Shown here: in pieces, positions 41,238-49,399 of the stretch
Position numbering within the stretch: position 1 is the stretch's first letter
Layout of the letters: every line of letters begins with the position of its first letter
From: Flavobacterium daemonense
GTDB taxonomy: Bacteria; Bacteroidota; Bacteroidia; Flavobacteriales; Flavobacteriaceae
Length of the DNA: 64,000 bases
Assembly (NCBI RefSeq): GCF_007341385.1
Contig: NZ_VJYD01000004.1
Span: forward strand, 62,001 to 126,000
Reading direction: 5' to 3'
Translations under genes and position numbers: made by a program
The notes under the pieces: model-generated
The model's input: only the letters and a program-made list of their open reading frames with translations
Told to the model about the DNA's origin: nothing
Databases searched by the model: none

Positions 41238-42287
41238 CTAAAGTTCAAATTCGATTTTAAATTCAGCACCTTTGTTTTTTCCTTCGCTGGCAGCATTTAA
41301 TGTTCCTTTGTGGCGTTCGATTATTTTTTTGCACAAATAAAGACCAATTCCGGTAGACAACTCATTTGCAGTTCCTAATCGGCTCATTTTAGTGAATTTC
41401 TTGAATAATTCTTCGATTTGATTTTTATCAAAACCGATACCTTTATCTGCAACAATAATCTTTAATTTCGAATCTTCACTAAAAATTCGGACTTTCACTT
41501 CGCTATCAAAATAAGAGAATTTTATAGCGTTGCTGATTAAGTTTACCAAAACCTGAATAAGCAAACCTTCGTCGATACGCAATTTTGCCTCAGCTGTCTC
41601 TAAGCTTAAATTTAAAGTGATATTTTTATCTATTAAACGTTGTTCAACTTGTTCGTTGATAAAAGGCACAATATTATTAAAAGCAATTATTCTAGCTTCT
41701 GGAGTAACTTTTACAACCTGATCTTGCTCTTTTAGCAGTTTGATGAAGTTTTCAATATAGCGAAACTGCAAATTAGTCGATTCGCATATTAATCCAGCTA
41801 AATGTTTAACAGATTCAGATGGATTTTCGCTTAAAATCAATTTTGCCAATCCTTGCGGATTTCCAGCAAAATTTTTCAAATCATGCGAAAGCATATAAAT
41901 CAAATCTTGTTTTTCATTTATAAAACTTTCAGACTCATAGATGGATTCTTGAATATTGCACATCAGCAACCCCGCTTCATCTGTATACTCTGTAGGCAAA
42001 ACCGAAAGTCTACGATTATTTCTATAATCATCAAGTGATTTTGAAGCAATAGATATTGGCTTAATCAATTGATTTAAAACCAATAATGTAACAGTTGTAG
42101 CGAATAATGTCATCACTATTGCAAAAATCATAACAGAAGCAACCGAAAGATTGTATGACGAAAACAAAACAAAAAGGAGAATACCAATTAAAGGAATATG
42201 GATTCCGATAAACGCAACAAATAAAAATTTAAAGGCATAGCTTTTTTTTAAAAAGCTTATTTGCGATAAATTATGATATAACTTCAT
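41238..42287 (-). CDS. Sensor histidine kinase
   Basis: The 349-residue product has two adjacent membrane helices (about residues 20-42 and 50-75) with almost no periplasmic loop. A HAMP-like linker comes next, then the dimerisation helix with the phospho-acceptor MLSHDLKNFAG. The ATP-binding domain holds LVNLISNAIKFSYFDSEV (N box), IIVADKGIGFDKNQIEELF (G1) and STGIGLYLCKKIIERHKG (G2). With no extracellular domain it probably senses a membrane or cytosolic signal. No response regulator lies next to it, so it is an orphan here. Confidence 0.9.
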   Translation of the reverse strand: MKLYHNLSQISFLKKSYAFKFLFVAFIGIHIPLIGILLFVLFSSYNLSVASVMIFAIVMTLFATTVTLLVLNQLIKPISIASKSLDDYRNNRRLSVLPTEYTDEAGLLMCNIQESIYESESFINEKQDLIYMLSHDLKNFAGNPQGLAKLILSENPSESVKHLAGLICESTNLQFRYIENFIKLLKEQDQVVKVTPEARIIAFNNIVPFINEQVEQRLIDKNITLNLSLETAEAKLRIDEGLLIQVLVNLISNAIKFSYFDSEVKVRIFSEDSKLKIIVADKGIGFDKNQIEELFKKFTKMSRLGTANELSTGIGLYLCKKIIERHKGTLNAASEGKNKGAEFKIEFEL

Positions 42288-42435
42288 AAAAAAATAACAA
42301 TACTATATGGTTAAATGCAGCGTTTGGGACAAATGCAAAAAAAACAAAGTTAACTTTTAAACTTAATTAATGTGTTAAATTACACAATTTGATAAAATAT
42401 TTTGAAAATTAAATTTATAAAAGTTTACAAACCCT

Positions 42436-42443
42436 TATTTTTG
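42436..42443 (+). promoter_or_regulatory. Candidate -7 element almost touching the rlmD start codon
   Basis: TATTTTTG matches TAnnTTTG and ends only 4 bases before the rlmD ATG at 42448. Transcription would begin at or beside the start codon, so the mRNA may be leaderless. Confidence 0.5.
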
Positions 42444-42447
42444 CGCT

Positions 42448-43860
42448 ATGGGAAGAAAAAATACAGACAAAGTTGTCTTTCATCAAATTGAAGTTTTAGA
42501 CGCAGGAGCTAAAGGAGTATCAGTGGCAAAAGCTCCTGATGGGAAAGTAATCTTTATTCCAAATGTAGTGCCTGGCGATGTTGTTGATGTACAGACATTC
42601 AAAAAAAGAAAAGCATATTACGAAGGAAAAGCCGTAAAGTTTCACGAATTATCAAAACACCGCATTGAACCAATCTGTGAGCATTTTGGTGTTTGCGGTG
42701 GATGTAAATGGCAAAATATGAAATACAGCCAACAGCTGTATTACAAACAAAACGAAGTAAAAAATCATTTACAGCGAATAGGAAAAGTTGAACTTCCAGA
42801 ATTTGAATCTATTTTAGGTTCTGAAAAACAGTTTTTCTACAGAAATAAAATGGAATTTTCTTTTTCTAACAGCCGTTGGTTGACTGAAAAAGAAATTGGA
42901 AGCACAGAAGATTTAGGAAACAGAAATGCATTAGGATTCCATATTCCAAAAATGTGGGATAAAATTTTAGACATTCAAAAATGTCATTTACAAGAAGATC
43001 CATCAAATGCAATAAGAAACGAAATCAGAGCTTTTGCAAATGAGCACAACCTTGCTTTCTTTAATCCGAGAGAACATTCTGGATTATTGAGAACATTAAT
43101 GATTCGTACGGCTTCAACTGGCGAAATCATGGTTTTGATTCAGTTTTTTGAAGATGATAAAGCAAACCGCGAATTGGTTTTAGATCATTTATACGAGAAA
43201 TTTCCGCAAATTACGTCGTTGCAATATGTTGTAAATGCAAAACAAAACGATACTATTTACGATCAAGATATTAAACTATATAAAGGTAGAGATTATATCT
43301 TGGAAGAAATGGAAGGCTTGAAATTCAGCATTAACGCTAAATCATTCTACCAAACCAACTCGGACCAAGCTTACGAATTATACAAAATTACACGTGACTT
43401 TGCCGGATTGACTGGAAATGAAACTGTTTATGATTTATATACAGGAACGGGAACTATTGCTCAGTTTGTTTCTAAAAAAGCAGGAAAAGTTATTGGTGTA
43501 GAAAGTGTTCCTGAAGCTATTTTAGACGCAAAAGCAAATGCAGAACGCAATAATATTACCAATTGCGAGTTTTTTGTTGGAGACATGAAAGTAGTTTTCA
43601 ACGAAAGCTTTATTGCACAACATGGCAAACCAGATGTAATTATTACCGATCCTCCAAGAGACGGTATGCACGCACTGGTAATCGATCAGATTTTAAAAAT
43701 CGCTCCTAAAAAAGTAGTTTATGTAAGCTGCAACTCCGCTACACAAGCTCGTGATTTAGCTTTGATGGATGAAAAATACAAAGTTACGCGTGTTCGTCCT
43801 GTAGATATGTTTCCGCAGACGCATCATGTCGAAAATGTTGTACTTTTAGAACTTCGATAA
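42448..43860 (+). CDS. rlmD: 23S rRNA (uracil-5)-methyltransferase RlmD
   Basis: RlmD methylates U1939 of 23S rRNA with SAM. The 470-residue product has an N-terminal TRAM domain (about 1-60) and iron-sulfur cysteines at 77, 83 and 86 (CEHFGVCGGCKWQNM) plus a later one in QKCHLQ. The methyltransferase domain has DLYTGTGTIAQFVS and DPPRDGMHALV. The catalytic cysteine is in VVYVSCNSATQARDL. It is followed after 10 bases by the DUF6452 gene, suggesting one transcript. Confidence 0.92.
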   Translation: MGRKNTDKVVFHQIEVLDAGAKGVSVAKAPDGKVIFIPNVVPGDVVDVQTFKKRKAYYEGKAVKFHELSKHRIEPICEHFGVCGGCKWQNMKYSQQLYYKQNEVKNHLQRIGKVELPEFESILGSEKQFFYRNKMEFSFSNSRWLTEKEIGSTEDLGNRNALGFHIPKMWDKILDIQKCHLQEDPSNAIRNEIRAFANEHNLAFFNPREHSGLLRTLMIRTASTGEIMVLIQFFEDDKANRELVLDHLYEKFPQITSLQYVVNAKQNDTIYDQDIKLYKGRDYILEEMEGLKFSINAKSFYQTNSDQAYELYKITRDFAGLTGNETVYDLYTGTGTIAQFVSKKAGKVIGVESVPEAILDAKANAERNNITNCEFFVGDMKVVFNESFIAQHGKPDVIITDPPRDGMHALVIDQILKIAPKKVVYVSCNSATQARDLALMDEKYKVTRVRPVDMFPQTHHVENVVLLELR

Positions 43861-43870
43861 TCAAATATAA

Positions 43871-44428
43871 ATGAGAAAAATAATTTCAGTTTTACTGCTT
43901 TTTACTTTTGGCTTGTCAAGTTGTGAAAAAGATGACATCTGTGATCCAAATACTCCAACAACGCCACGATTAATCATTGAATTTTTTGATGCTAATAATC
44001 CATCTGTTGCTAAGGCGGTTACTAATTTAAAAGTAATTGGAGACGGCATGACTGAAGGAATTATTTTTAATGAATCTGCAACTGGTGAGGCAAAATACTT
44101 GACCAATGGCACCAAAGTAGCGATTCCGTTGCGAACAGATGCCGATTTTTCGACTTTTACTTTTATTTTGGATTCAGGCAACGAAAATACCGCAGCGATA
44201 AATTCTGATAAAGTACGATTTAACTATACACGCCAAAATCTTTATGTTTCAAGAGCTTGCGGTTTTAAGACGATTTTTGCTCTTGATCCGCTTTCTGACG
44301 GAATTCCGCCAACCTCTCCCTTTATAAAAAGCGATAGCGATGGCAAAGGTTTCTGGATGACACAGATATATGTAAAAAAATATAACATTGAATTAGAAAA
44401 TGAAACACACATTCAAATATTTTTCTAG
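43871..44428 (+). CDS. DUF6452 family lipoprotein
   Basis: A 185-residue protein with a lipoprotein signal (LLLFTFGLSSCEKDD, lipid cysteine about 18). The mature part has CDPNTPTTPRLIIEFFD and RACGFKTIF with paired cysteines, and a beta-rich pattern. I recognise it as the DUF6452 family found next to a DUF6048 gene in flavobacteria. Function is unknown. It starts 10 bases after rlmD and overlaps the DUF6048 start by 29 bases, so translation of the two is probably coupled and the proteins may act together in the envelope. Confidence 0.75.
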   Translation: MRKIISVLLLFTFGLSSCEKDDICDPNTPTTPRLIIEFFDANNPSVAKAVTNLKVIGDGMTEGIIFNESATGEAKYLTNGTKVAIPLRTDADFSTFTFILDSGNENTAAINSDKVRFNYTRQNLYVSRACGFKTIFALDPLSDGIPPTSPFIKSDSDGKGFWMTQIYVKKYNIELENETHIQIFF

Positions 44429-45215
44429 TTTTTGCTTATTGTTTTCTATGTTTTTGGGTCATGCTCAGGAAACACCGACGACTACAGTAACAAAAGAAAT
44501 TGTTCCCGAAAAATCAAAAACAGAAGCTGCAAAACCTGCTTTGCAAGAAGTAAAAACGGATAGTATCAAAACTGACCGATATGGACTTCGTGTGGGTGTT
44601 GATTTATACAAACTGACTCGCGGTTTTTATGACAAAGATTATAAAGGTGTAGAATTTGTTGGTGACTGGCGTTTGACAAAAAAATATTGGCTAGCAGCCG
44701 AACTTGGTTTTGAAGACAAAACTACAGACGATGACAGATTAAACTCATCTGCAACAGGAACTTATATCAAAGGAGGTTTTGATTATAATTTGTACCAAAA
44801 CTGGCTTGATATGGAAAACTTGATCACGATTGGTCTTCGTGGTGGTTTCAGTACTTTTAGTCAGGAATTAAACAGTTATAAAATTTACAATCCAAATCCG
44901 TATTGGGGTGAAATGCCTCCAATTGTAGAACATCAAAAATATAGCGGTCTTACAGCAGGCTGGATTGAAGTAGCAATGGGCCTAAAAGCTAAGGTTTTTA
45001 ATAATGTTTTTGTTGGTTTTGGCGTGCAGCTTAAAATGCTTGTTGCAAATTCAAAACCAGATAATTTTGATAATCTATATATTCCAGGTTTTAACAGAAC
45101 GTATGATGGAAGTTTCGGAATTGGTTTCAACTATACTGTTTCGTATTTCATACCTATTTACAAGAAAAAAACTGTTATTCCTGTTGCTCCAGCTAAAAAA
45201 GCACCTAAGAAATAA
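44400..45215 (+). CDS. DUF6048 family protein, probable outer-membrane beta-barrel
   Basis: The 271-residue product starts with a signal peptide (MKHTFKYFSSFCLLFSMFLGHAQ). A low-complexity TTTVTKEIVPEKSKTEAAKP linker follows, then a region rich in alternating aromatic strands (YGLRVGVDLYKLTRGFYDK, YWLAAELGFEDK, YIKGGFDYNLYQNW, LITIGLRGGFSTFSQ, FGIGFNYTVSYFIPIYKKK). This is typical of a small outer-membrane barrel and matches DUF6048 as I know it. The C-terminal tail is basic. It is coupled to the DUF6452 gene. Confidence 0.75.
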   Translation: MKHTFKYFSSFCLLFSMFLGHAQETPTTTVTKEIVPEKSKTEAAKPALQEVKTDSIKTDRYGLRVGVDLYKLTRGFYDKDYKGVEFVGDWRLTKKYWLAAELGFEDKTTDDDRLNSSATGTYIKGGFDYNLYQNWLDMENLITIGLRGGFSTFSQELNSYKIYNPNPYWGEMPPIVEHQKYSGLTAGWIEVAMGLKAKVFNNVFVGFGVQLKMLVANSKPDNFDNLYIPGFNRTYDGSFGIGFNYTVSYFIPIYKKKTVIPVAPAKKAPKK

Positions 45216-45232
45216 TACTTTTTATCATATAA

Positions 45233-45266
45233 AAAAACCACGAGCTCATTTGAATTCGTGGTTTTT
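45233..45266. terminator. Bidirectional terminator between the DUF6048 and racemase genes
   Basis: AAAAACCACGA pairs with TCGTGGTTTTT, an 11-bp stem with T runs on both strands. It lies between convergent genes. Confidence 0.82.
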
Positions 45267-45283
45267 ATTTTTTCTAATGACTA

Positions 45284-45976
45284 TTAAGAAAGCTGAAAAT
45301 CAACCGCAGCTTTTGCATGTATCAATGCAGTATCAAAAATAGGAACTGGCAAATCTTCTGGTTTAATAACTAATGGAATTTCGGTACAACCTAAAATAAT
45401 TCCTTCGGCGCCATTTTTCATCAATTCATTTGCGATTTCTAGATAACGTTTTTTAGTTTCTTCACTTACAATTCCTCTTCCTAATTCTTCAAAAATTGTA
45501 TAATGAATAAAATCTTTATCGCTTTCGCTGGTAGGAATAATTGCTTCGATTCCTTTTTCTTTTAGTTTACTTTTAAAGAAATCCAATTCCATCGTGAACT
45601 TGGTTCCTAATAAACCTACTTTTTTAATTTCTTGCTTTTGAATTTCAACAGCAGTTTCCGTTGCAATGTGAATCAATGGCAAATCAATGGCTTCTTGAAG
45701 TTTATCGGCAATAAGATGCATGGTATTGGCACATAAAACAATGGCTTCTGCCCCGCCCGCTTTTAAAAATTGACATCCTTTAAAAAGCATATTAAAAGTA
45801 GAATCCCAATCGTTGTTGTCGTTATTCCTTTTAATATCGGCATAATTGAACGAATAAACCAAACATTCAGAGAAGTTCAAACCTCCCAATTTTTCATTTA
45901 TTCCTTCATTAATAAGCTTGTAATAATCAGCCGTTGAAACCCAGCTGATACCCCCAATAAGTCCAATTTTCTTCAT
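45284..45976 (-). CDS. Aspartate/glutamate racemase family protein
   Basis: From the ATG at 45976 the product is 230 residues, beginning MKKIGLIGGISWVSTADYY. The two catalytic cysteines are in AIVLCANTMHLIAD and IILGCTEIPLVI, characteristic of PLP-independent amino acid racemases of the RacD/YgeA group. It probably interconverts L- and D-aspartate or a related amino acid, perhaps for cell-wall or D-amino acid metabolism. A TTG three codons upstream is a possible alternative start. It follows the small membrane gene by about 19 bases. Confidence 0.88.
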   Translation of the reverse strand: MKKIGLIGGISWVSTADYYKLINEGINEKLGGLNFSECLVYSFNYADIKRNNDNNDWDSTFNMLFKGCQFLKAGGAEAIVLCANTMHLIADKLQEAIDLPLIHIATETAVEIQKQEIKKVGLLGTKFTMELDFFKSKLKEKGIEAIIPTSESDKDFIHYTIFEELGRGIVSEETKKRYLEIANELMKNGAEGIILGCTEIPLVIKPEDLPVPIFDTALIHAKAAVDFQLS

Positions 45977-45994
45977 TAATGCCAATAAAAATTT

Positions 45995-46231
45995 TTATCC
46001 AATTTCTTTAATTCCTTTTACGAAAATCCATTTCATAAAAAGCTTCTCGCCATCTCTGGTTTTTACAGCCTGAAATTTAGGTCCAATTAAAGTAGCTACA
46101 ATAAAAGATGTCATCGGAATCCAAAATCCAGTTAATCCAGTGTATTGCGCAACAATATACCTCCCTGCAATAAACAAAATTGCAAATGTTCCTAATTGAT
46201 ATAAAAAAGCTCTTACTTGTAGTTTTGTCAT
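45995..46231 (-). CDS. Small two-helix membrane protein
   Basis: A 78-residue protein with two hydrophobic segments (YQLGTFAILFIAGRYIVAQY and FWIPMTSFIVATLIGPKF) and a basic C-terminus. I do not recognise a named family, although its size and pattern look like a conserved small inner-membrane protein. It is upstream of the racemase gene on the same strand and probably in the same transcript. Confidence 0.68.
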   Translation of the reverse strand: MTKLQVRAFLYQLGTFAILFIAGRYIVAQYTGLTGFWIPMTSFIVATLIGPKFQAVKTRDGEKLFMKWIFVKGIKEIG

Positions 46232-46239
46232 TTTTTTTT

Positions 46240-46377
46240 AAAGTTGCTAAGGTTCTGAGATGCTAAGGTTCTAAGATTTCTCTTCTTTGAACTTATATTT
46301 CTGAACCTATAATTATTCTATTAATAATATCACAAGCTAAATTTCTTAGTCCCTTAGAAACTTAGCATCTTAGAACC
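46240..46377. repeat. TTAGCAAC-word array, copy 3
   Basis: Left part AAGTTGCTAAGGTTCTGAG (from 46241) continues with GATGCTAAGGTTCTAAG. It pairs over about 28 bp with two mismatches to the words at the far end (CTTAGAAACTTAGCATC, then TTAGAACCTTA, ending near 46380). The loop is about 70 bases. The words are the same 8-base units as at 40026-40155 and 41152-41230. Confidence 0.7.
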
Positions 46378-47535
46378 TTATTGTTGAAATTTCGTTCTCT
46401 TGCTTCCTTCGTACATTTCGTATTTCACTAAACGCGCTTCAAGGCTTCCGTTGAAAAGCTTGATTTTTCTTGAAGGTTTTAATCCGACGAATTTTAGTGC
46501 TTCAAGATTTGCCGTGATAAACCAAGCATTTGTTCCTGGATAATTTTTCTTTAAAGTATCACCAATATTCGCATAGAATTTTTCCATATGAATATCTAAA
46601 CGCTCATCATACGGCGGATTGAAAACAATATGAAGTTTTCCTTCTACTTCTTTTTCGGTGTCAAAAAAGTTATCTTCAGAAACCGTTACATAATCCTCAA
46701 GATTGGCATTTCTGATATTATCTTTTGCTTTGCTGACCGCACTTGGTGCTTTATCAAAACCTTTGATTGTATAGTGAAATTCTCTAGTTTTTTTCATCAA
46801 ACTTTCGATAATAGTGTCAAACAAGTCATTATCCCAGTCTTTCCATTTTTCAAAAGCAAACTCTTTTCTGTTAATGTTTGCCGGAATATTGCAGGCAATC
46901 ATCGCCGCTTCGGCAAGAAAAGTTCCTGAACCGCACATTGGATCAAGAAAATGGCTTTGTCCATCCCAACCTGATAATAAAAGAATTCCGGCTGCCAAAA
47001 CCTCATTAATTGGCGCAATATTCGTTGCTGTTCTATAACCACGTTGGTGCAGTGAATTTCCCGAAGTATCTAGCGAAACCGATACTTGATCTTTATCAAT
47101 ATGAACATTAATTCGCAAATCTGGATATTGTTTGTCGATGCTTGGTCGTTGTCCGGTTCTTTCTCTAAACTGATCTACAATCGCATCTTTACATTTTTGA
47201 GAAACAAACTCAGAATGATTAAAATATGTCGAATGAACCGTTGTATCAATTACAAATGTTTGATTGGCGTTTAAATATTTTGACCAGTTCAAACCTGAAA
47301 TTCCTTTGTATAAAGCCTGTTCATTATTTGCCCTGAAAGAATAAATTGGCTTTAAAACTTTAAGCGCTGTTCTAAGTGATAAATTGGCTTTGTACATAAA
47401 ACCCTTATCGCCTTTAAAACTTACCATTCTCACGCCTTTTTCGACATCCTGAGCGCCAAGAGTACGCAATTCCTTCTCTAATATTTCCTCAAAGCCAAAA
47501 AAACATTTGGCTATCATTTTAAAATTTTCTTCCAT
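46378..47535 (-). CDS. THUMP-domain class I SAM-dependent RNA methyltransferase (RlmL/TrmG-like)
   Basis: From the ATG at 47535 the product is 385 residues beginning MEENFKMIAKCFFGFEEILEKEL. It has an N-terminal ferredoxin-like/THUMP region (to about residue 155). The methyltransferase domain has LSGWDGQSHFLDPMCGSGTFLAEAAMIA (SAM site), GFDKAPSAVSKAKDN and IVFNPPYDERL (NPPY catalytic motif of N2-guanine methylation). It resembles the N-terminal half of RlmL, which makes m2G2445 in 23S rRNA. The RlmK half is absent. The longer in-frame start at 47571 looks unlikely. Confidence 0.88.
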   Translation of the reverse strand: MEENFKMIAKCFFGFEEILEKELRTLGAQDVEKGVRMVSFKGDKGFMYKANLSLRTALKVLKPIYSFRANNEQALYKGISGLNWSKYLNANQTFVIDTTVHSTYFNHSEFVSQKCKDAIVDQFRERTGQRPSIDKQYPDLRINVHIDKDQVSVSLDTSGNSLHQRGYRTATNIAPINEVLAAGILLLSGWDGQSHFLDPMCGSGTFLAEAAMIACNIPANINRKEFAFEKWKDWDNDLFDTIIESLMKKTREFHYTIKGFDKAPSAVSKAKDNIRNANLEDYVTVSEDNFFDTEKEVEGKLHIVFNPPYDERLDIHMEKFYANIGDTLKKNYPGTNAWFITANLEALKFVGLKPSRKIKLFNGSLEARLVKYEMYEGSKRTKFQQ

Positions 47536-47632
47536 CTTTACTTTTGTATTAAAAAACAACCCCAATCGCAAATGTATGTTGACCTTTATTTAGGTATCAT
47601 CGCGAAATAGTTATTTTCCGGCAAAAATACAC

Positions 47633-47640
47633 TAAATTTG
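47633..47640 (+). promoter_or_regulatory. Candidate -7 promoter element for the 47671 methyltransferase
   Basis: TAAATTTG matches TAnnTTTG, 30 bases before the ATG at 47671. Confidence 0.5.
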
Positions 47641-47670
47641 CCGGACTTTGAATTAATTGAAATAGAATAA

Positions 47671-48435
47671 ATGTCTGAATCGCTCAACTCATCAACACCT
47701 AATCAGGATCGTAACACCAAAAATTGGTTTACATCATGGTTTGACACTCCGTATTATCATATTTTGTATAAGGATAGAAATTACCGAGAAGCGCAGATAT
47801 TTATGGACAACTTGACGCATTATCTCAATCTTCCTGAAAAAGCAAAAGTGCTCGATTTAGCCTGCGGAAAAGGACGTCATTCTATCTATTTAAACCAATT
47901 AGGCTTCAATGTTTTAGGCGCCGATTTGTCTGAAAATAGTATTGCCGAAGCCAGCAAAAATAGCAACGAAACTCTTCATTTCAAAGTGCACGATATGCGT
48001 GAACCTTTCGAAGAAAAATTTGATGCTATTTTTAATCTTTTTACAAGTTTTGGCTATTTTGAAAGTGATGATGATAACTTAACAACTTTAAAAGCAATCA
48101 AAGAAAGCCTGTCTGAATACGGTTTTGCTGTAATTGATTTCATGAACGTGATGCAGGTAATCGAAACTTTGGTTCCTGAAGAAGTGAAAACCGTTGATGG
48201 CATTGATTTTCATATTAAAAGATACGTTGAAGACGGACATATTTTCAAAGAAATTGATTTTGAAGATCAAGGTCAAAAATATCATTTTACCGAAAAAGTA
48301 AAAGCATTAACTTTAAAAGACTTTCAGGAACTAATGGATGAAGCGGGAATTTTTCTCCTAGATATTTTTGGAGATTACAAGCTGAAAAAATTCCACAAAA
48401 CTGAAAGCGAACGATTAATCATGATTTTTAAATAG
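47671..48435 (+). CDS. Class I SAM-dependent methyltransferase
   Basis: A 254-residue Rossmann-fold methyltransferase. The SAM motif is KVLDLACGKGRHSIYLNQLGFNVLGADLS, followed by FDAIFNLFTSFGYFE (motif post-II). The N-terminus (NWFTSWFDTPYYHILYKDRN) is shared by a group of Bacteroidota methyltransferases. The substrate cannot be named. It is single and followed by a word-repeat hairpin before the ZIP gene. Confidence 0.82.
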   Translation: MSESLNSSTPNQDRNTKNWFTSWFDTPYYHILYKDRNYREAQIFMDNLTHYLNLPEKAKVLDLACGKGRHSIYLNQLGFNVLGADLSENSIAEASKNSNETLHFKVHDMREPFEEKFDAIFNLFTSFGYFESDDDNLTTLKAIKESLSEYGFAVIDFMNVMQVIETLVPEEVKTVDGIDFHIKRYVEDGHIFKEIDFEDQGQKYHFTEKVKALTLKDFQELMDEAGIFLLDIFGDYKLKKFHKTESERLIMIFK

Positions 48436-48444
48436 CGTTTAATT

Positions 48445-48524
48445 GTTTAACCGTTAATTTGTTTAATCGCTTGAGCAAATTGACAAAAGACCGCTTAAAC
48501 AATTAAACAAATTAACGATTAAAC
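48445..48524. repeat. TTAAACAA-word inverted repeat
   Basis: 48445-48467 pairs with 48502-48524 over 23 bases with one mismatch. Both arms are made of TTAAACAA-type words. The hairpin fills the gap between the methyltransferase stop and the ZIP transporter start, ending in AAAAAA on the plus strand. Confidence 0.72.
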
Positions 48525-48529
48525 AAAAA

Positions 48530-49198
48530 ATGAACTATTTACTACCCTTAATTTCTGTACTTTTAGGATATGGTGTGGCTTTGTTTTTAAAACCTCAAAA
48601 CAAAACCAATTTAAAATTACTGCTTGCTTTTAGTGGTTCGTTTTTACTTTCTTTAACGGTAATGCATCTTTTACCAGACGTTTATGAATCTCACAATCAT
48701 AATATTGGGTTATTTATTATGGTTGGGATTTTGTTCCAGATTGTTTTGGAATTTTTCTCAAAAGGCGCTGAACACGGACACGTTCACGGACACGCAAAAA
48801 TGTCTCAAATTCCGTGGCTTTTATTTATCAGTTTGTGTATTCATGCCTTTTTAGAAGGTTTTCCGGTGAGTCATCATCAAGGTTTGGCGGTCGGAATTGC
48901 TATTCATCATTTACCAATTGCTGTGATTCTGACTACCTTTTTCATCAATGCCGACTTAAATAAAAAAGCCATTTTTGCTTTCATGCTGACTTTTGCAATC
49001 ATGACACCGTTAGGCACAATCGCATCTGAATATTTAGCTGTTTTAAGTAATTATTACACTGAAATAACCGCAATTGTAATCGGAATTTTATTCCATATTT
49101 CATCCACAATTATTTTTGAAAGCAGCGAAGGTCACAAATTCAATGTTGCCAAAGTTTCCATGATCGTTCTCGGAATTCTATTGGCTTTCTTTTTATAA
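48530..49198 (+). CDS. ZIP family divalent metal transporter
   Basis: A 222-residue protein with about seven to eight membrane helices. A histidine-rich cytosolic loop (AEHGHVHGHAKM) lies between helices 3 and 4. The ZIP metal-site helices are HAFLEGFPVSHHQ and IAIHHLPIAVIL (H-P-E/H-H motif variants). It is a likely importer of zinc or iron into the cytosol. The start ATG comes 5 bases after the hairpin repeat. No metal regulator is adjacent. Confidence 0.85.
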   Translation: MNYLLPLISVLLGYGVALFLKPQNKTNLKLLLAFSGSFLLSLTVMHLLPDVYESHNHNIGLFIMVGILFQIVLEFFSKGAEHGHVHGHAKMSQIPWLLFISLCIHAFLEGFPVSHHQGLAVGIAIHHLPIAVILTTFFINADLNKKAIFAFMLTFAIMTPLGTIASEYLAVLSNYYTEITAIVIGILFHISSTIIFESSEGHKFNVAKVSMIVLGILLAFFL

Positions 49199-49202
49199 TC
49201 TG

Positions 49203-49310
49203 GACGTGCCACCATCCCGATAAGAGGGCAAATTCACTTTGAGCTTATTCGCCCTCTTATCGTGATGCTGTCGGGCTATCCGCGCTACTTCGGTAGCTCG
49301 CTCCTATCCT
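49203..49310. other. GC-rich structured intergenic element with two stable hairpins
   Basis: This element is far richer in GC than its surroundings. CGATAAGAGGGC (49218-49229) pairs perfectly with GCCCTCTTATCG (49251-49262). Further on, GCTAC-TTCG-GTAGC (49284-49297) forms a stem capped by a cUUCGg tetraloop. The flanks CGGGCTATCCGCG and GCTCGCTCCTATCC recall, from memory, a recurring intergenic motif of flavobacterial genomes. It could be a structured RNA, a terminator or a repeat element. No coding potential is seen. Confidence 0.5.
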
Positions 49311-49319
49311 TCACGTGAA

Positions 49320-49399
49320 AAAAGTTTCAAGTTTCAAGTTTCTCCCGAGGCTTCGGGATCAAGTTTCAGGTTCCACAATTCACAATTCACAATTAACAA
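49320..49399. repeat. AAGTTTC and CACAATT word repeats around a TCCCGAGGC palindrome
   Basis: AAGTTTC occurs three times in a row, then TCCCGAGGCTTCGGGA (49343-49358, a near-perfect palindrome), then AAGTTTCAGG. CACAATT follows three times with AACAATT and AATTC. The periods are 7 bases. The array stops directly at the end of the TonB-dependent receptor gene. Confidence 0.65.
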
